Source: Fen-1038 sp042408355
GTDB lineage: Bacteria > Chloroflexota > Anaerolineae > Anaerolineales > Villigracilaceae
Length of the DNA stretch: 64,000 bases
NCBI GenBank assembly: GCA_042408355.1
Contig: JBHORD010000161.1
Location: 1-64,000 of the forward strand
Reading direction: 5' to 3'
In this document: piece after piece, positions 17,296 to 26,634 of the stretch
Position numbering within the stretch: position 1 is the stretch's first letter
How the letters are laid out: every line of letters starts with the position of its first letter
Notes under the pieces: model-generated
Databases searched by the model: none
Told to the model about the DNA's origin: nothing
The model's input: the letters and a program-made list of their open reading frames with translations, nothing else
Translations under genes and position numbers: made by a program

Positions 17296-17571
17296 ATGAA
17301 CGAGGAAGACTTAAAGCGAAGGACAAAACAATTCGGCTTGCGCGTGATCAAGTTGGTTGAGTCTTTGCCAGGCACATCCACTGCGCGGATAATCGGAAAT
17401 CAACTTTTGCGTTCAGGCATGCCAGTCGGAGCGAATTATCGAACTGCTTGCCGCGGAAAATCAAAAGCAGACTTTATCGCCAAGGCTGGCATATCTTTGG
17501 AAGAAGCTGATGAACGGGTCGCAATCTTTACCGCATCCATCCAAACCGCGAGAGCGCATCTAAGGTCATGA
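17296..17571 (+). CDS. Four-helix-bundle (23S rRNA IVS-type) protein, internally shortened
   Basis: A 91-residue member of the family of proteins encoded in 23S rRNA intervening sequences. It keeps the core GNQLLRSGMPVGANYRTA and the KSKADFIAKAGISLEEADE segment, then jumps directly to VAIFTASIQTARAHL, which is the normal C-terminal end of the family. Typical members are about 115-130 residues, with a helix between two EADE-like motifs. Here that helix is missing. The loss looks like an in-frame deletion between the two similar motifs. Function of the family is not settled. It is inserted between the HAS-barrel gene and HerA. Confidence 0.75.
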   Translation: MNEEDLKRRTKQFGLRVIKLVESLPGTSTARIIGNQLLRSGMPVGANYRTACRGKSKADFIAKAGISLEEADERVAIFTASIQTARAHLRS

Positions 17572-17578
17572 GGTTACT

Positions 17579-19282
17579 ATGGTCGGCAATCAACAATCTG
17601 AAATCAACAATCTGAAATCCATTATCGGTTACATCATCGGCGGCGGGTTGAAGGAAAACTTCCGGGCGCGGCTTACCGTCCCGGCGCAGGACGTGCAGGA
17701 GGGCGCGTTCGTCGTTATCGAAAATTCCAATTGGCGGTATTACGGCTTGGTCACCGACATCCAACTCGGCGCCACCGACCCGCGCTTTGCAGACGAACAA
17801 ACCGAAGCGCGTCTGCCCGCCTCGATTGCGAAAGCGTTGCACGGTCAAACGCTGTATACGAATCTCGAAATCCTTCCGGCGTTGATGCAGGACATCGGTC
17901 CCGACCCGGCCTCGGCGGAGTATAAAAAATGGAGGCAGGAACATCCCGAAGACCCGCAGCCGCTTCCCGTCAAGACCGTACCGCCGCACCATTCAGCCGT
18001 CGAGATGGCGCGCCCCGAACACATCGCGGGCATCTTCGGCGAACCGGGCGATAAAAACTTCGTCGTCGGCTACACGCGCGAGCAGGGACATCCCGTGTGC
18101 ATTGATTTGGAGAAATTCGTCCAGCGTTCATCGGGCGTGTTCGGCGCGACCGGAACCGGCAAGTCGTTTTTGACGCGGCTCGTGCTGGCGGGATTGATTC
18201 ATTACAACAAAGCCTCGGCGCTGGTGTTCGACATGCACAACGAATATGGATTCGACGATACCGCCTCCGATACGCACATGCGCGTGATCGGATTGAAGAG
18301 CAAGTTCGCGTCGAGGGTGCGCGTGGTCGGATTGGGCGCGGGCGCAAAGATTCGCGGTTCGGCCCCGGATTTCAATCTGGAGATCGCGGAAAGCGACATC
18401 TCCACGTCTGACATCGAACTGCTGACGCGTGAACTCGATTTAAAAGAGACGACTGCCACCACACTCGACGCTCTGTGGAATTCGTTCAAGAGCGAGTGGT
18501 TCAGCGAATTCAAGAACATGACTCAGGAAGTCGTCACAACCGAAGATGGGAAGAAGGTCCCCGCGAATGGAAGCGTGGCCGCCTGGGCCAGCGCCAACGG
18601 GGTCAACGTGATGGCGGCGGAGGCGCTGCACAACAAACTGCGGCGTTTGTTCAACAGACAATACATCGTTTCCAGGCCCGCCGCGGATTCGATCAAAGAG
18701 ATCATCGCCACGCTCGAAAACGGAGGGCACATCGTGTTGTCGTTCGGCGAGTTTGAAAGCGATTTGGATTATCTGCTTGTCTCCAACCTGCTGACGCGCC
18801 GCATCCGTGAAGCGTGGGAGAAAAAGACCAACGCCTATCGCACGACCGGAAAAGAGGAACCGCGTCCGCTGGTGATTGTGATCGAAGAAGCGCATAAACT
18901 GTTGAACCGCGAGATGGCGGCGCAGACCACTTTTGCGACGATTGCGCGTGAACTGCGGAAATATTATGTGACCCTGCTGGTCATTGATCAGCGCCCGTCG
19001 CAAATCTATGACGAGGTCATGTCACAGCTTGGCACGCGCATCTCGGGCTGGCTGGGCGACGATGAGGACATCCACGCGGTGCTTTCGGGGCTTTCGGGAC
19101 GTGAAGCCTTACGCGGCATGCTGGCGAGACTCCAACCGAAGGAAGAAGTCCTGCTGTTGGGGTGGGGCGTGCCGATGCCATTGCCGGTGAAGTCGCGGCG
19201 ATATGACGATGAATTCTGGAAGGAGTTGTTGGGCGGGGGGAGGCTGAGCCGGGAACAGACTTTAAGGGAGTTGGGGTATTGA
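17579..19282 (+). CDS. herA: HerA-type DNA translocase ATPase
   Basis: A 567-residue HerA/FtsK-superfamily ATPase (DUF87). The N-terminus has a HAS barrel (IIGYIIGGGLKENFRARL). The Walker A is GATGTGKSFLTRLV near residue 193 and the Walker B VIVIEEAHKLLN near 432. A DQRPSQI segment near 468 matches the sensor region, and the arginine-rich end fits the family. It would form a hexamer that moves DNA for NurA. Residues 4-13 are encoded by two exact copies of a 14-bp word (17591-17618) of intergenic type, so the native start may have been altered. It ends the operon starting at 15401. Confidence 0.88.
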   Translation: MVGNQQSEINNLKSIIGYIIGGGLKENFRARLTVPAQDVQEGAFVVIENSNWRYYGLVTDIQLGATDPRFADEQTEARLPASIAKALHGQTLYTNLEILPALMQDIGPDPASAEYKKWRQEHPEDPQPLPVKTVPPHHSAVEMARPEHIAGIFGEPGDKNFVVGYTREQGHPVCIDLEKFVQRSSGVFGATGTGKSFLTRLVLAGLIHYNKASALVFDMHNEYGFDDTASDTHMRVIGLKSKFASRVRVVGLGAGAKIRGSAPDFNLEIAESDISTSDIELLTRELDLKETTATTLDALWNSFKSEWFSEFKNMTQEVVTTEDGKKVPANGSVAAWASANGVNVMAAEALHNKLRRLFNRQYIVSRPAADSIKEIIATLENGGHIVLSFGEFESDLDYLLVSNLLTRRIREAWEKKTNAYRTTGKEEPRPLVIVIEEAHKLLNREMAAQTTFATIARELRKYYVTLLVIDQRPSQIYDEVMSQLGTRISGWLGDDEDIHAVLSGLSGREALRGMLARLQPKEEVLLLGWGVPMPLPVKSRRYDDEFWKELLGGGRLSREQTLRELGY

Positions 19283-19344
19283 AAAATAGGGTAACCCATC
19301 CCCTCTTCCATCCCCGGTGGGAGTTGAAATTGTTACGCAATGCA

Positions 19345-19364
19345 GGACAAATGTCCGCTATAAT
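19345..19364 (+). promoter_or_regulatory. Candidate -10 and overlapping dyad of the BrnT module
   Basis: TATAAT at 19359-19364 is preceded by the dyad GGACA-AA-TGTCC at 19345-19356. The dyad falls in the promoter spacer, where an antitoxin repressor would be expected to bind. No strong -35 is present, which would suit an activator or tightly repressed promoter. Confidence 0.4.
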
Positions 19365-19376
19365 GAATATAGAACC

Positions 19377-19514
19377 ATGTACTACCGCAGAAAAATCCTC
19401 CTTGCCTTGCTCGAAGTTTTCGGCGGCAGTCTTCCAAGCACGGACTGCGAGAAACTTCTCTTTGCCTTCCGCCAGCAGACGACTTGTCCTTATTGGGGTA
19501 AAATATCAACATGA
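19377..19514 (+). pseudogene. N-terminal fragment of a MYYRRK-type (DUF488-partner) protein
   Basis: The 45-codon frame begins MYYRRKILLALLEVFGG and continues TDCEKLLFAFRQQT, the conserved N-terminus of a family of about 170-200 residues often paired with DUF488 proteins. It then stops after PYWGKIST. Only the first quarter of the usual protein remains. Its TGA overlaps the BrnT start as ATGA, so the remnant may now act as a translated leader for the toxin. The family assignment is from memory of its distinctive start and is moderate in certainty. Confidence 0.5.
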
Positions 19515-19804
19515 GATTCGAGTGGGGTCCTGCCAAAGCCGCGAGCAATATTCGGAAACATGGCGTCAGTTTCGATGAGGCTGTGACCGTTTTCAAAGAC
19601 CCGCTCGCCTTCATCTTCGACGACGAAGTCCACTCGGAAGAGGAACACCGCGAAATTATTATCGGCACGTCCGCTTTGCGGCGGATTCTTTTGGTATGCT
19701 TTGTGGAGAGATTACAAGATATTGTTCGGATCATCAGCGCGCGTCCCGCAACGCGACAGGAAATAAAAGACTATGAAGAAAACGCCCACAACCAAACCCC
19801 GTAA
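19511..19804 (+). CDS. brnT: BrnT family toxin
   Basis: A 97-residue BrnT-like type II toxin, a small RelE-fold ribonuclease that inhibits translation. The family signature FEWGPAKAASNIRKHGVSFDEA is at the N-terminus, followed by FKDPLAFIFDDE, a central EEHREIIIGTS, and the late VRIISARPATRQEIKDYE. The length is normal. A small partner gene overlaps its 3' end. It begins inside the stop of the upstream fragment (ATGA). The pair sits between HerA and the methyltransferase/ATPase island. Confidence 0.9.
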   Translation: MRFEWGPAKAASNIRKHGVSFDEAVTVFKDPLAFIFDDEVHSEEEHREIIIGTSALRRILLVCFVERLQDIVRIISARPATRQEIKDYEENAHNQTP

Positions 19805-19997
19805 AGTTCAGGAAATGGCTTCTGAATATCGCTTTGACTATAAAAAAGCGAAGCTCAATCGTTTTGCCGCGCGCATGAAGGATGAGCCGCTGATCGTCAT
19901 GATCGAGCCAGACGTCGCAAAAGTCTTCACGTCATCCGAGCAGGTGAACAAAGCCTTGCGCGCCCTGATTTCCGCCATGCCGAAATCAAATCCCTGA
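19773..19997 (+). CDS. Putative antitoxin partner of BrnT
   Basis: A 74-residue protein whose start lies 32 bp inside brnT. The sequence EMASEYRFDYKKAKLNRFA, followed by VMIEPDVAKVFTSSEQVNKAL, matches a family of small proteins that follow BrnT-like genes and probably act as the antitoxin. A ribbon-helix-helix fold is likely from the late strand-helix pattern but was not tested. Overlapping toxin-then-antitoxin order is normal for BrnT/BrnA. Confidence 0.75.
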   Translation: MKKTPTTKPRKVQEMASEYRFDYKKAKLNRFAARMKDEPLIVMIEPDVAKVFTSSEQVNKALRALISAMPKSNP

Positions 19998-20099
19998 TTC
20001 TCCCACCACCGCGGACAAGTCACTCCCAACCTCATCATTCCAAAAGCGGACAATCCTCAGCCCCATCTCACTCAACCCCTTCTCCCGCCGTTTATTTTC
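19986..20099 (-). pseudogene. C-terminal remnant of a DUF559 nuclease-like protein
   Basis: Read on the - strand, the last 37 codons give NKRREKGLSEMGLRIVRFWN followed by a DEV segment. This is the conserved C-terminal helix-strand of the DUF559 (Vsr-like) endonuclease domain. The rest of the domain, about 80 residues including the active site, is absent. Upstream the frame runs into a non-coding repeat (ACCTGACAGGT). It is a gene relic in the island. Positions 19998-20274 otherwise hold no gene. Confidence 0.5.
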
Positions 20100-20260
20100 T
20101 CCGCACTGAGACCTGACAGGTTCACCCTTCGGGTTCACGTCGGAATGGACGCGCGTCACGCTAAAACCTATCAAGTCTTACTCTCCTCTCCCCAGCCCCT
20201 CTTCTCTCCCCCGTTTGGATTGAAGACAAATTCAAAGTGAACTTGCCAGCGATATTGCTA

Positions 20261-20266
20261 TATAAT
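20261..20266 (+). promoter_or_regulatory. Candidate -10 element of the methyltransferase gene
   Basis: TATAAT ends 8 nt before the ATG at 20275. Transcription would then begin at or next to the start codon, giving a leaderless mRNA. If so, the alternative start at 20299 would have a 25-nt leader but no Shine-Dalgarno. Confidence 0.45.
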
Positions 20267-20274
20267 AAGAAAAA

Positions 20275-21465
20275 ATGTCCAGCGACCCCGAAGTCTTTAT
20301 GAAAACAGAATCTTCCCGAATTATTGAAAGCCTTCACACTCATAAACTTGTTGATGGGCTGACTCATAATTTCTATAGCTATCCTGCGCGCTTTTCACCT
20401 GAACTTGTAAAAGAGGTGATTAAGAATTTTAGTAGTTCAGGAGATTGGGTATTCGATCCATTTATGGGAGGCGGGACTTCGATTGTCGAGGCTTTAGCTT
20501 TAGGAAGATACGCTATTGGGGTTGATATTAATTCACTAGCATGGTTTGTTGCTGTTAGCAAAACCACGCCAATATCTTCTACAGATATTGTTCAACTTCG
20601 GGAGTGGATTTCAAACTTGTCTAACGCAAAAGTAGAGGAATATCCAAGCTTAGAAATTGACGAATTAAAAAGGCATTTTCCTAAAAGATTCCTACATGTA
20701 TTAGACGCATTTCTAGAAAGTATAGATAGCTTGAAGAGCCAAAACGCAAAGCGCTTAGCCCGTTTAGCTATGCTCAAGGTATATCAAAATTCATTGAGTA
20801 ACAGAGATGGTTATCCGTCAAGCAAAGAGTTGAAGCAAAAACTAGACATTGAATTAAACAAAATACTTTTGGGCCTCGAAAAATTCTTAAGCGCATGTCT
20901 AGATTCTGGTTTTACAAAGAAAGAAATATTGTTAAGTAGAAAGCTCCTAAACAGATCTTCTATTGGAATTGAAACTGAAAAAAAGATCCAAGACCTAATT
21001 AAAAAACCACGACTGGTCTTTACTTCTCCTCCGTACCCAGGTGTACACGTACTTTATAATAAATGGCAAATTGCAAGCCGAAAAGAAACCATTCTTCCTT
21101 ACTATATAAGCGGAACAAATGATTCTAAACCAGAGGCATTTTACACATTAGGTGGAAGATCAAAAACGGGCATTGAAAAATATTTTAATTTGGTGACTCA
21201 ATCTTTCTTATCAGTTTCACGGGTAATTCACCCTAAAGCAATAGTTGCACAGTTAGTAGGTTTTTCCGACACCAGCATTCAATTGCCACTTTATTTAAAG
21301 GCGATGAAAGAGGCAGGATACAAAGAAATATTTCCTCTTTCCCAAGAAGGAAGAAGGTTGTGGCGTAATGTACCTAATCGGAAATGGTATACAAATAGGC
21401 GCGATGAATGGGACGCATCTAAAGAAGTTTTATTGTTCCACATAAAAGAAACAAAAAGAAAATGA
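20275..21465 (+). CDS. DNA methyltransferase (amino-MTase with TSPPY motif)
   Basis: A 396-residue DNA methyltransferase, visibly A+T-rich compared with its neighbours. The SAM motif I is DPFMGGGTS at residues 61-69, next to GVDINSLAW. The catalytic TSPPYPG is near 249-255, so this is an N4-cytosine or N6-adenine enzyme. About 180 residues separate the two motifs and could hold the target-recognition region. This motif order is the alpha-like arrangement. No restriction endonuclease is adjacent. Instead the stop converges within one terminator with a large GHKL ATPase. It probably marks self DNA in a restriction-like system. Start at 20275 or 20299. Confidence 0.85.
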   Translation: MSSDPEVFMKTESSRIIESLHTHKLVDGLTHNFYSYPARFSPELVKEVIKNFSSSGDWVFDPFMGGGTSIVEALALGRYAIGVDINSLAWFVAVSKTTPISSTDIVQLREWISNLSNAKVEEYPSLEIDELKRHFPKRFLHVLDAFLESIDSLKSQNAKRLARLAMLKVYQNSLSNRDGYPSSKELKQKLDIELNKILLGLEKFLSACLDSGFTKKEILLSRKLLNRSSIGIETEKKIQDLIKKPRLVFTSPPYPGVHVLYNKWQIASRKETILPYYISGTNDSKPEAFYTLGGRSKTGIEKYFNLVTQSFLSVSRVIHPKAIVAQLVGFSDTSIQLPLYLKAMKEAGYKEIFPLSQEGRRLWRNVPNRKWYTNRRDEWDASKEVLLFHIKETKRK

Positions 21466-21494
21466 GAGCAAGAATTTCGCTCTCATTTTCTTTT
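21454..21494. terminator. Bidirectional terminator shared by the MTase and ATPase genes
   Basis: AAAAGAAAATGAGAGC (21454-21469) pairs with its perfect complement at 21479-21494 across a 9-nt loop. T-tracts face both ways. The last codons of both convergent genes lie inside the stem, so the two reading frames share one terminator. Confidence 0.9.
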
Positions 21495-23814
21495 ATTCAT
21501 CACTCAGAAGTTGTTTCCTGCTCATATGTGCAATAATAGGTATAAGCGTTACAGCGATACCTTCACTTGCCCTTCCAATTCTTTCGTAAATTCCTTCCTT
21601 GTCGTTGTTGCCGTTATCTTGAATTTCACTGTCGTTTTGTCTTCTTTTTTCTGCGTTAATCATCCCCAACGCAAGTAATACCAAGCCCCACTCAAACCAA
21701 TAATTCAAAAGTTTTGCATCAACATTTTTTCTTCTTGCGATTTCATTCTTCAGGTAAATATTATCCATGTTGATAGCAACATCGAGAGATTCACCATCAT
21801 CTCCGCCTGGAATAATTTTTAATGCAGACATCTCGTTGAAGTTTTCACTTGCCCATTTATCTCGATAAATTTCCCTAATGTTGGGTAAAGCGGCGAACAT
21901 CGCGCCTCCTGGTGGAGGGGTGGGATGTGGAGGAGGCTCAGGAGCTTCTGGTTCAACATGAATTCGGAACTCTGACTTAAAAGGCTCTACTCTCGACACA
22001 TCAGATACAAGCACTTCAACTCGAAATTCATCGCCAATACTCGCGCCTATAGGCAATGCGAATTTTAAGGTCGCCCTCCCATTTGCCAGACTCTGGGAAA
22101 GCTTTTGAGGCAACCCATGGCACTCGATGTGACCTGGGTCTTCAATTCTGTCAAAATAACCGTTCGCTGCATCAGTCTCAAACTCAATACGACACGCTCG
22201 ATTTATAGGGCAATTTTTCAATAAGCCCCCTTTGGGCTCGTTGTAAATACGAAAATATGTAGGAAATTTTTGACCTACATAAGGCACAGTATCAGTAATA
22301 TCCTTACCTGGCACTCTAATGAGATCGCCTTTCCCAAACAATTGGGCAAGAGTAGGATCAGATTTGACAAGATTTTGAATAATCTTGGCGGTTTCCTCTT
22401 GAGAGATTGCAGACTCCAGCCGCTTCTGTCTGCGGAGCGCATTCAAACGCTTTATTTCTTGATGTTCTTTAATGTATTCGACAATAGCGTCTTCGATAGC
22501 GGCTTTTTCTTCAATCTGGCGCATCCTGTCACGAGATGCCATAAACAAATCCTCGCGAGTTACAGATGGCAAATCCGTACAGTCAGCAACAACAATCATT
22601 GAGCTAGCTAAATATGCAAAGTTCGTTCTGCGAGAGATGAAATGCTGGCTCTCCTCGCCTTGCAATTGACCGTTAACAACAAAAAATAAACCTGGAGGAT
22701 ATCTGTCTGCTTTTTCAGAGCCTTCCATTTCCTTGATCACAACGACCCTGACTTGAATATCACCTACATGGGGCACCTTTATAGGGCTCGAATCAGAAAA
22801 TTCTACATTGTTTCTGTTGTCTTCCAGAACTGCGTTGAGCCCCGACATCGTGGTATCGTAGTAATTGGCTTTATACGACCTTCGTTCACAAATACGAATA
22901 GGCAATACGGGTTCAGGCAAAAACCGTTCTAATTCGTACCGAAGGTCAAGAGTCGCAATAGTTTTTAACCCTTTTTGCATCTTGTAGTTCCACACTTTTA
23001 TACAAGTACCTGCGGTTAACTCGCCCTCATAAGCTTGAGGGAATTTTCCAGGGCGCAATGGTAATGAATCTGCTTCGAACCTGAGTATCTTGCCTTGGGG
23101 TGCTAAGTATACGTACATTGATTGAGGGTGATCAGCGTCAGGGTATAGGCGGCGCACCAAAGTAAAGCCCCATTTGTCTTTGTCAATGTCATTGCTATTT
23201 GTAAACGCATCTGGTTGTCTTTTCGAGATGATTAACTGAAAACTGTTTTCACCTGCAAATTGCAGGACACCAGTACCGCCCATATTAAACTTACCCTGCA
23301 CAAAAGGAATCCTGGTTTTATTCTCTCTCACAAGGGAAAGAAAAGTTTCAGGAAATTGATCTGGCGATTGTCCTTCGCCGTCATCAACTATAACGTAGGC
23401 AGGTTTATCCTTTGTCCCACAGGCAACTAATTGAATCCTTTGAGCCAAACGTGTCCTCTCGGACGAGTCTAGACCTTGTATACGCCCATCTTTTATGCCA
23501 AAGTATTTGTGAGTTGCTTCTCGCATTGATTGTGGGGCATCTGAAGACTTTGGGTCAACGCCACGCCGATAACATTCAGCGGTTAATACTGCGTCAATAG
23601 AATTTACGAGTTTTTCAACGAGTGCAGCAACCGCAGAACTCTGTTGATTACTGACAATGCTTCTATTGTTTTGAATATTGCCATACGGTTTCCATACAGA
23701 ACGGTCATCCCAGTAGTTGTACTCCTTTAAAATTGCAATGACCTCTTCTTCTAACTCACACTTTAGAAGTCTCAGACAAAATTCCCTTGTATCGTAGGTG
23801 GCTTGCTTTATCAT
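21493..23814 (-). CDS. GHKL-type ATPase protein of a defence-like pair
   Basis: A 773-residue A+T-rich gene whose product has an N-terminal GHKL ATPase domain. The N-box is VEKLVNSIDA (E67, N71, D74), the D-x-G-x-G motif VDDGEG lies at 143-148, and the G2 lid QGKFNMGGTG at 173-182. These are the ATP-binding motifs of Hsp90/MutL/MORC proteins. Middle residues contain a second domain, and a proline-rich linker near 635-650 leads to a helical tail. A strong AGGAGA precedes the ATG. MutL/MORC-like ATPases are known from prokaryotic restriction systems, and this gene faces a methyltransferase. The role in DNA surveillance is inferred. Confidence 0.8.
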   Translation of the reverse strand: MIKQATYDTREFCLRLLKCELEEEVIAILKEYNYWDDRSVWKPYGNIQNNRSIVSNQQSSAVAALVEKLVNSIDAVLTAECYRRGVDPKSSDAPQSMREATHKYFGIKDGRIQGLDSSERTRLAQRIQLVACGTKDKPAYVIVDDGEGQSPDQFPETFLSLVRENKTRIPFVQGKFNMGGTGVLQFAGENSFQLIISKRQPDAFTNSNDIDKDKWGFTLVRRLYPDADHPQSMYVYLAPQGKILRFEADSLPLRPGKFPQAYEGELTAGTCIKVWNYKMQKGLKTIATLDLRYELERFLPEPVLPIRICERRSYKANYYDTTMSGLNAVLEDNRNNVEFSDSSPIKVPHVGDIQVRVVVIKEMEGSEKADRYPPGLFFVVNGQLQGEESQHFISRRTNFAYLASSMIVVADCTDLPSVTREDLFMASRDRMRQIEEKAAIEDAIVEYIKEHQEIKRLNALRRQKRLESAISQEETAKIIQNLVKSDPTLAQLFGKGDLIRVPGKDITDTVPYVGQKFPTYFRIYNEPKGGLLKNCPINRACRIEFETDAANGYFDRIEDPGHIECHGLPQKLSQSLANGRATLKFALPIGASIGDEFRVEVLVSDVSRVEPFKSEFRIHVEPEAPEPPPHPTPPPGGAMFAALPNIREIYRDKWASENFNEMSALKIIPGGDDGESLDVAINMDNIYLKNEIARRKNVDAKLLNYWFEWGLVLLALGMINAEKRRQNDSEIQDNGNNDKEGIYERIGRASEGIAVTLIPIIAHMSRKQLLSDE

Positions 23815-23826
23815 ATCTCCTCCATT

Positions 23827-24225
23827 TTATACCCACGCAACCTTAATCTCCCCTTCCAGCGGCTTGAACTCCTTGTCGCCCGTTACCAATTCCGCCTTCT
23901 TCAACTTCGCCAGCGCCGCCGCAAAACAATCGGCATACGAAATGTTTCCGTTCGCCTTGAACGCGGCGGCTTGACGAGTCAGATTCCAATCCGCGTCCAC
24001 AATTTCAATCCCCATCCCTTTGATTTCATGAATATATTGGTCCGCAACTTCGGGAGAATTGTTGCGGGCAATCGCGTACCAGACCTCGCCCAAATTGACG
24101 GCGGCCATTAACAGGTTTGTATCGCCTTCGACCGCTTTGCGAATCAACTCCCTCACAAAGTCCGCGCCCGGCTCGTCTTCAAAGAAAGCCATCAGAGCAT
24201 AGGAATCCAAAACCTTGACCGCCAT
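23827..24225 (-). CDS. vapC: PIN domain toxin (VapC-like)
   Basis: A 132-residue PIN-domain ribonuclease. The first catalytic Asp is in VLDSYALMAFFEDEPG at the N-terminus, a Glu follows in NLGEVWYAIAR near 46, and the late acidic pair is in ISYADCFAAALA near 96 and TGDKEF near 116. All four acidic positions of active VapC toxins are present. It starts 2 bp after the vapB-type antitoxin stop, and the two share the promoter at 24485-24513. VapC toxins cut tRNA or rRNA; the target here is unknown. Confidence 0.9.
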   Translation of the reverse strand: MAVKVLDSYALMAFFEDEPGADFVRELIRKAVEGDTNLLMAAVNLGEVWYAIARNNSPEVADQYIHEIKGMGIEIVDADWNLTRQAAAFKANGNISYADCFAAALAKLKKAELVTGDKEFKPLEGEIKVAWV

Positions 24226-24227
24226 GT

Positions 24228-24458
24228 TTACTTTTCCCTTTCCTTGTCTTTGCGGCGTTCCTCCATCAGCGTTTTCAATCCGCCTTTGCCTTTGAGCGAC
24301 CCTTGCAGGTTTCTGAGGTACTGCTCCGTCACAGGTTTCAAGACAATCGCATCGCCAATATCTGTGACGATGATTTTCGTGCCGTTCTTAATCCCGTATT
24401 TCCTCCGTAACGTCGCGGGAATGACAATTTGACCTTTTACGGTTGCGTAAGTTTCCAT
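24228..24458 (-). CDS. vapB: AbrB/SpoVT-type antitoxin (VapB-like)
   Basis: A 76-residue swapped-hairpin AbrB DNA-binding protein: METYATVKGQIVIPATLRRK, then GIKNGTKIIVTDIGDAIVLKP. This is the antitoxin and autorepressor of the VapC toxin that follows. The ATG at 24458 is chosen because GGAG lies 8-9 nt before it. The in-frame ATG at 24467 would abut the Shine-Dalgarno. The charged tail from residue 50 is the likely toxin-binding segment. Confidence 0.9.
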   Translation of the reverse strand: METYATVKGQIVIPATLRRKYGIKNGTKIIVTDIGDAIVLKPVTEQYLRNLQGSLKGKGGLKTLMEERRKDKEREK

Positions 24459-24484
24459 TCCAAGCATCTCCTTCGCGCATCAGT

Positions 24485-24513
24485 ATATTACACCAACCAA
24501 AAAAGTAAGTCAA
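24485..24513 (-). promoter_or_regulatory. vapBC promoter
   Basis: On the - strand TTGACT (24513-24508) and TAATAT (24490-24485) are separated by 17 bp. Both boxes are close to consensus. The expected transcript start is about 20 nt before the VapB start codon. Confidence 0.7.
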
Positions 24514-24631
24514 GGATTGATAAGTATTACCATTTTACATCCAGCGCCCCATCCCTTGAAAACGAACCATCCTCTCCCGCCAGCCGAAGCGAAGCGGGGG
24601 AATTCTCATCTCATCTGATACAATACGCCAA

Positions 24632-24683
24632 CCAATTCCCAATCTCCAATTCCCAATCTCCAATTCCCAATCCCCAATTACCG
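24632..24683. repeat. CCAATTCC/CCAATCTCC word-repeat patch
   Basis: Five or so copies of CCAATTCC and CCAATCTCC variants end 2 bp before the EttA ATG. The words are the same as in the patch at 181-272. A TACAAT at 24619-24624 could start transcription so that the patch forms the 5' leader. Confidence 0.7.
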
Positions 24684-24685
24684 CC

Positions 24686-26359
<1,674 letters not shown>

Positions 26360-26575
26360 CCGTGCGCGAGGAACCCGATCACTTCGTTTCGCCTCCGAAT
26401 ATCAAATCCTTTTCAGCAAGCCGATGGTTTATGTCGTCGGCATTCATCGCATGTTGATTGAGGCTGCTTACCGCTCAAACTTGAATTTCAAAACGTTCTC
26501 TTACGCCACAAGGCTGTTGCAGATTTTCAGGCTTTCTTGAGAAGACCGTTGTGCGGGCCGCCGCGGCAGCCCAAA

Positions 26576-26615
26576 CAAAAAAACCGCGAAGCCCGGCCCC
26601 CATCGCTTCGCGGTT
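26576..26615 (-). terminator. Rho-independent terminator after the HEAT-repeat gene
   Basis: On the - strand AACCGCGAAGC pairs with GCTTCGCGGTT (26605-26615 and 26582-26592) and is followed by a T-run. It ends the - strand operon, 19 bp after the HEAT gene stop. The stretch 26360-26570 holds no gene or other feature that I can support. Confidence 0.85.
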
Positions 26616-26634
26616 AATTCGTAAACGAAAATTA

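Noticed and set aside
20275..23814. Identification as BREX, DISARM or a type I system
   Set aside because: No PglX/PglZ/BrxC, DrmA-like helicase, HsdR or HsdS was found; only the methyltransferase and GHKL ATPase are present.
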